Shown in pieces: positions 63,368 to 64,000 of a stretch of DNA of 64,000 nt; the first letter of the stretch is position 1; each line of letters opens with the position of its first letter. Position numbers and translations under genes: made by a program. The stretch lies in the NCBI RefSeq assembly GCF_009928525.1, contig NZ_JAABOK010000005.1, positions 692-64,691 on the forward strand. The letters run 5' to 3'. The notes beneath the pieces are model-generated. The model was not told the DNA's origin and ran no database searches. It saw only the letters and a program-made list of their open reading frames with translations. Source of the stretch: Chitinophaga solisilvae. GTDB taxonomy: Bacteria; Bacteroidota; Bacteroidia; Chitinophagales; Chitinophagaceae.

Positions 63368-64000
63368 ATGGCAAACAGCTTATATGACTTTGGAATGATT
63401 GGTCTGGGAGTGATGGGTAGAAACCTGTTACTCAATATGGCGGATCATGGCTTTTCCGTTATCGGCTTTGATAAAGACGCTGCCAAGAATGCTGCGCTGG
63501 AATCTGCGGCCACCCCGGGAACTACCGTGAAAGGGGTTGCAGAGCTGGCTGCAATGGTACAATTGCTGGAACGTCCGCGTAAGCTGATGATGCTGGTACC
63601 TGCCGGTCAGCCCGTGGACGACGTTATCGCGTCCCTGGTGCCGCTGCTGGAGAAAGGAGATGTGGTGATTGACGGTGGTAACTCCCATTATACGGACACG
63701 CTGCGCCGTGTGCAGTACCTGCGCGAAAAAGGCATCCATTTCATGGGAATGGGTGTTTCCGGCGGCGAACAAGGCGCCCGTACTGGCCCCAGTATTATGC
63801 CCGGCGGGGATCTCGACGCCTATGCGAAGGTAAAACCTATGCTGGAGGCTATCGCGGCAAAAGTAAAAGATACGCCCTGTGTGGCCTACCTGGGTAAGGA
63901 AGGCGCAGGCCATTACGTGAAAATGGTGCACAACGGTATCGAATACGCCATTATGCAACTGATCAGCGAAAGCTATGCCCTGTTGCAGAAAGGCGCCGGA
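63368..64000 (+). CDS. gnd: 6-phosphogluconate dehydrogenase (5' part, cut by window end)
   Basis: The first 211 residues of the NADP-dependent oxidative pentose-phosphate enzyme. The cofactor motif GLGVMGRN is at 12-19. The substrate-binding signature IDGGNSHY and the VSGGEQGARTGPSIMPGG stretch are intact. HYVKMVHNGIEY near the end contains the catalytic Lys. It continues past 64000. It begins 46 bases after the palindrome and lies in the same direction as ppc, but is probably separate. A TACTTTTA box (about 63326) may be its promoter. Confidence 0.95.
   Translation, partial: MANSLYDFGMIGLGVMGRNLLLNMADHGFSVIGFDKDAAKNAALESAATPGTTVKGVAELAAMVQLLERPRKLMMLVPAGQPVDDVIASLVPLLEKGDVVIDGGNSHYTDTLRRVQYLREKGIHFMGMGVSGGEQGARTGPSIMPGGDLDAYAKVKPMLEAIAAKVKDTPCVAYLGKEGAGHYVKMVHNGIEYAIMQLISESYALLQKGAG

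Overview
The window looks like chromosome from a Bacteroidota bacterium, most likely Chitinophagaceae and close to Chitinophaga. The evidence is two SusC/SusD pairs, a FecI-type sigma with FecR, a four-gene ExbB/ExbD/ExbD/TonB operon, several lipoproteins, and promoters of the Bacteroidota type (TTG or TTTG, about 19 bases, then TAnnTTTG) with few Shine-Dalgarno sites. The genus is inferred from protein style, not from a search.

Layout. 1-500: a shortened 5S rRNA-like gene inside a degenerate tandem repeat. 0.5-5.1 kb (minus): lipoprotein, LacI regulator, large metzincin-type protease. 5.7-10.5 kb (plus): exbB-exbD-exbD-tonB, then mnmE. 10.5-18.6 kb: small conserved proteins, two thioredoxin-fold proteins, a serine hydrolase, a DUF4262 protein, and an unlisted 46-codon gene that resembles a Bacteroidota class I lanthipeptide precursor. 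18.7-26.1 kb: a TPR-CHAT protease-like protein, a PKD protein and a lipoprotein on the minus strand, divergent from a sigma factor and a membrane anti-sigma-like TPR protein. 26.1-33.4 kb: VOC protein, unknown secreted protein, kinase, TPM protein with a polyserine tail, PI-PLC, DUF6515, ADP-ribosylglycohydrolase. 33.6-34.7 kb: a gene-free stretch with a promoter-like box, six related hairpins sharing a six-base loop, and a strong terminator, which I read as a candidate structured RNA. 34.7-39.9 kb: aldo/keto reductase, DJ-1/PfpI protein, desaturase, LpxL-like acyltransferase, amidase, small secreted protein. 40.1-44.8 kb: a SusC/SusD pair without regulators. 46.4-53.4 kb: sigma, FecR, STN-SusC and SusD, a complete surface-signalling and uptake locus. 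53.5-57.6 kb: SDR, DUF5009-like acyltransferase, GH5-like lipoprotein, YitT. 57.7-59.3 kb: promoter with operator-like inverted repeat, a Cys-rich leader peptide and a PstS-like binding protein. 59.5-64 kb: second TonB, PEP carboxylase and the 5' part of 6-phosphogluconate dehydrogenase.

How the genes work together. The Exb/TonB proteins energise outer-membrane receptors such as the two SusC proteins. The sigma/FecR/STN-SusC set probably senses its own substrate. Many genes end in long intergenic palindromes of two sequence families, which look like mobile or structural 3' elements. The most interesting unexplained items are the six-hairpin RNA, the lanthipeptide-like precursor without local modification enzymes, the Cys-rich leader peptide, and the possible CHAT protease/anti-sigma/sigma circuit.
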